Below, in pieces: positions 62,985-64,000 of a stretch of 64,000 nt of DNA; position 1 is the first letter of the stretch; the number at the start of each line of letters is the position of its first letter. Source of the stretch: Stercorarius parasiticus (Eukaryota; Chordata; Aves; Charadriiformes; Stercorariidae). Below the pieces are notes generated by a model. That model saw nothing but the letters and a program-made list of their open reading frames with translations. It searched no databases and was not told the DNA's origin. A program made the position numbers and the translations under genes. Where the stretch lies: the NCBI GenBank assembly GCA_013396915.1, contig VWZL01000013.1:1-64000 (forward strand), given 5' to 3'.

Positions 62985-64000
62985 TGTGATGGGTTGGCCC
63001 TGGGTGGACACCAGGTGCCCACCAAAGCCGCTCTATCACTGCCCGTCTCAGCTGGACAGGGGAGAGAAAATGTAACAAAAGGCTCGTGGGTGGACGTAAG
63101 GACAGGGAGATCACTCAGCAATTACCGTCATGGGCAAACAGACTCAACTAGAGGAAATTAATTGAATTTATTACTAATCCAATCAGAGTAGGGTAATGAG
63201 AAATAAACCCAAATCTTAAAAACACCTTCCTCCCACCCCTCCCTTCTTCCCAGGGTCAACTTTGAGCCCGATTTTCTCTACCTCCTCACCCCGAGTGGCG
63301 CAGGAGGACGGGGAATGGGGGTTGTGGTCAGTTCATCACACGTTGTCTCTGCCGCGCCTTCCTCCTCAGGAGGAGGACTGCTCACGCTCTTCCCCTACTC
63401 CAGCATGGGGTCCCTCCCACGGGAGAGAGTTCTCCATGAACTTCTCCAATATGGGTCCTTCCCACAGGCTGCAGTCCTTAGTGAACCGCTCCAGCGTGGG
63501 TCCCTTCCACGGGGTCACAAGTCCTGCCAGCAAACCTGCTGTAGTGTGGGCTCCTCTCTCCGCAGGGCTGCCGGTCCTGCTAGGATCCTGCTCCAGTGTG
63601 GGCTCTACACAGGGTCACAGCCTCCTTCGAGCATCCATCTGCTCCAGCGTGGGGTCCTCCACAGGCTGCAGGTGGATCTCTGCTCCACCATGGACCTCCA
63701 TGGGCTGCAGGGGGACAGCCTGCCTCAACATGGTCTTCACCATGGGCTTCAGGGGAATCTCCGCTCCAGCACCTGGAGCACCTTCTCCCTCCTTCTTCAT
63801 TTGCCTTGGTGTCTATGGAGTTGTGTCTCTCACATATTCTCAGTCCTCTCTCTGGCTGCTGTTTTGCAGCAGGTTTCCTTCCCCTCTTCTTAACTACGTT
63901 ATCCCAGAGGCGCTACCACCATTGCTCATGGGCTTGGCCTTGGCCAACAGCGGGTCTGACTTGGAGCCGGTTGGCATTGGCTCTATTGGGTATGGGGGAA
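62985..64000 (+). mobile_element. LTR/ERV-like avian repeat, cut by the window edge
   Basis: From tgtgatgggttggcc at 62985, the sequence follows a high-copy avian LTR-like element. It reads caccaggtgcccaccaaagccgctctatcact, acaggggagagaaaa, ggaaattaattgaatttattactaatc, aatgagaaataaaccc. A CpG-rich half built of degenerate ctccagcgtgggtcc units follows, then tatcccagaggcgctaccacc. The TG start fits an LTR edge, but the far end lies outside the window, so I can confirm neither the TG...CA pair nor the target-site duplication. The family is recalled from its characteristic blocks and is not searched. Confidence 0.65.
63398..63800 (+). repeat. About nine degenerate tandem units in the LTR-like element
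   Basis: Units headed by ctccagcgtggg or a variant start near 63398, 63444, 63489, 63538, 63591, 63642, 63683, 63723 and 63774, each usually followed by tcc-tcc-acggg and a ctgcag. Spacing is 40 to 55 bases. They keep a plus-strand frame open from 63315 to 63893, which is a product of the repeat and not a gene. Confidence 0.7.

Noticed and set aside
63315..63893. 192-codon plus-strand open frame at the right end
   Set aside because: It is explained by the degenerate tandem units of the LTR-like repeat; the translation is Leu/Ser/Gly-rich repeat output.
1..64000. Bacterial operons, CRISPR arrays, tRNA or rRNA genes
   Set aside because: There are no spaced direct repeats, no cloverleaf with A and B boxes and no rRNA blocks; gene density and repeats are those of a bird chromosome.

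Overview
This window is AT-rich nuclear DNA from a bird. The diagnosis rests on repeats. There are CR1 LINE 3' ends with their typical terminal octamer, a CR1 reverse-transcriptase tail that still reads for about 115 residues, an avian LTR carrying the PBX/CRE-like core and Leu-type tail seen in bird ERV LTRs, and a second LTR-like element running off the right edge. There is no bacterial-style gene packing, no operon and no CRISPR. I cannot name the species. The LTR-like element at the right end makes me lean towards a non-galliform bird, with low confidence.

Layout. (1) 1-5.2 kb holds a small minus-strand gene with five phase-consistent coding exons (157 codons plus stop, 4198 down to 1250), read from a CpG-island promoter at about 4.69-5.20 kb. 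The promoter has two CCAAT boxes and a consensus E2F site. I could not identify the protein. (2) 5.2-63 kb has no exon I can support. It is intergenic or long-intron sequence with scattered CR1 copies: young and 5'-truncated at 16.46 kb (minus); internally deleted at 19.18-19.77 kb and 60.06-60.21 kb (plus); very old at 31.28-32.34 kb and 49.99-50.94 kb (minus). It also holds a solo LTR at 18.63-19.14 kb, simple repeats, short tandem duplications and a perfect 17-bp hairpin. (3) Several blocks in this stretch (about 36.2, 45.5-45.9, 46.4, 55.3-56.3, 56.9 and 60.5 kb) are unusually CpG-rich for their surroundings or dense in TAAT/ATTA motifs. They look like candidate conserved regulatory elements of a gene desert or giant intron, but that needs an alignment. 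(4) 62.985-64.0 kb is the start of an LTR/ERV-like repeat with about nine degenerate internal tandem units that create a spurious 192-codon open frame.

The only gene for which I can join exons is the minus-strand one. NF-Y and E2F sites at its promoter suggest cell-cycle-linked expression, which is inference. No previously undescribed multi-gene system is visible. The most useful leads are the unidentified gene and its possible in-frame upstream start, the perfect hairpin, the CpG-rich block at 55-56 kb, and the LTR/deleted-CR1 neighbourhood at 18.6-20.0 kb.
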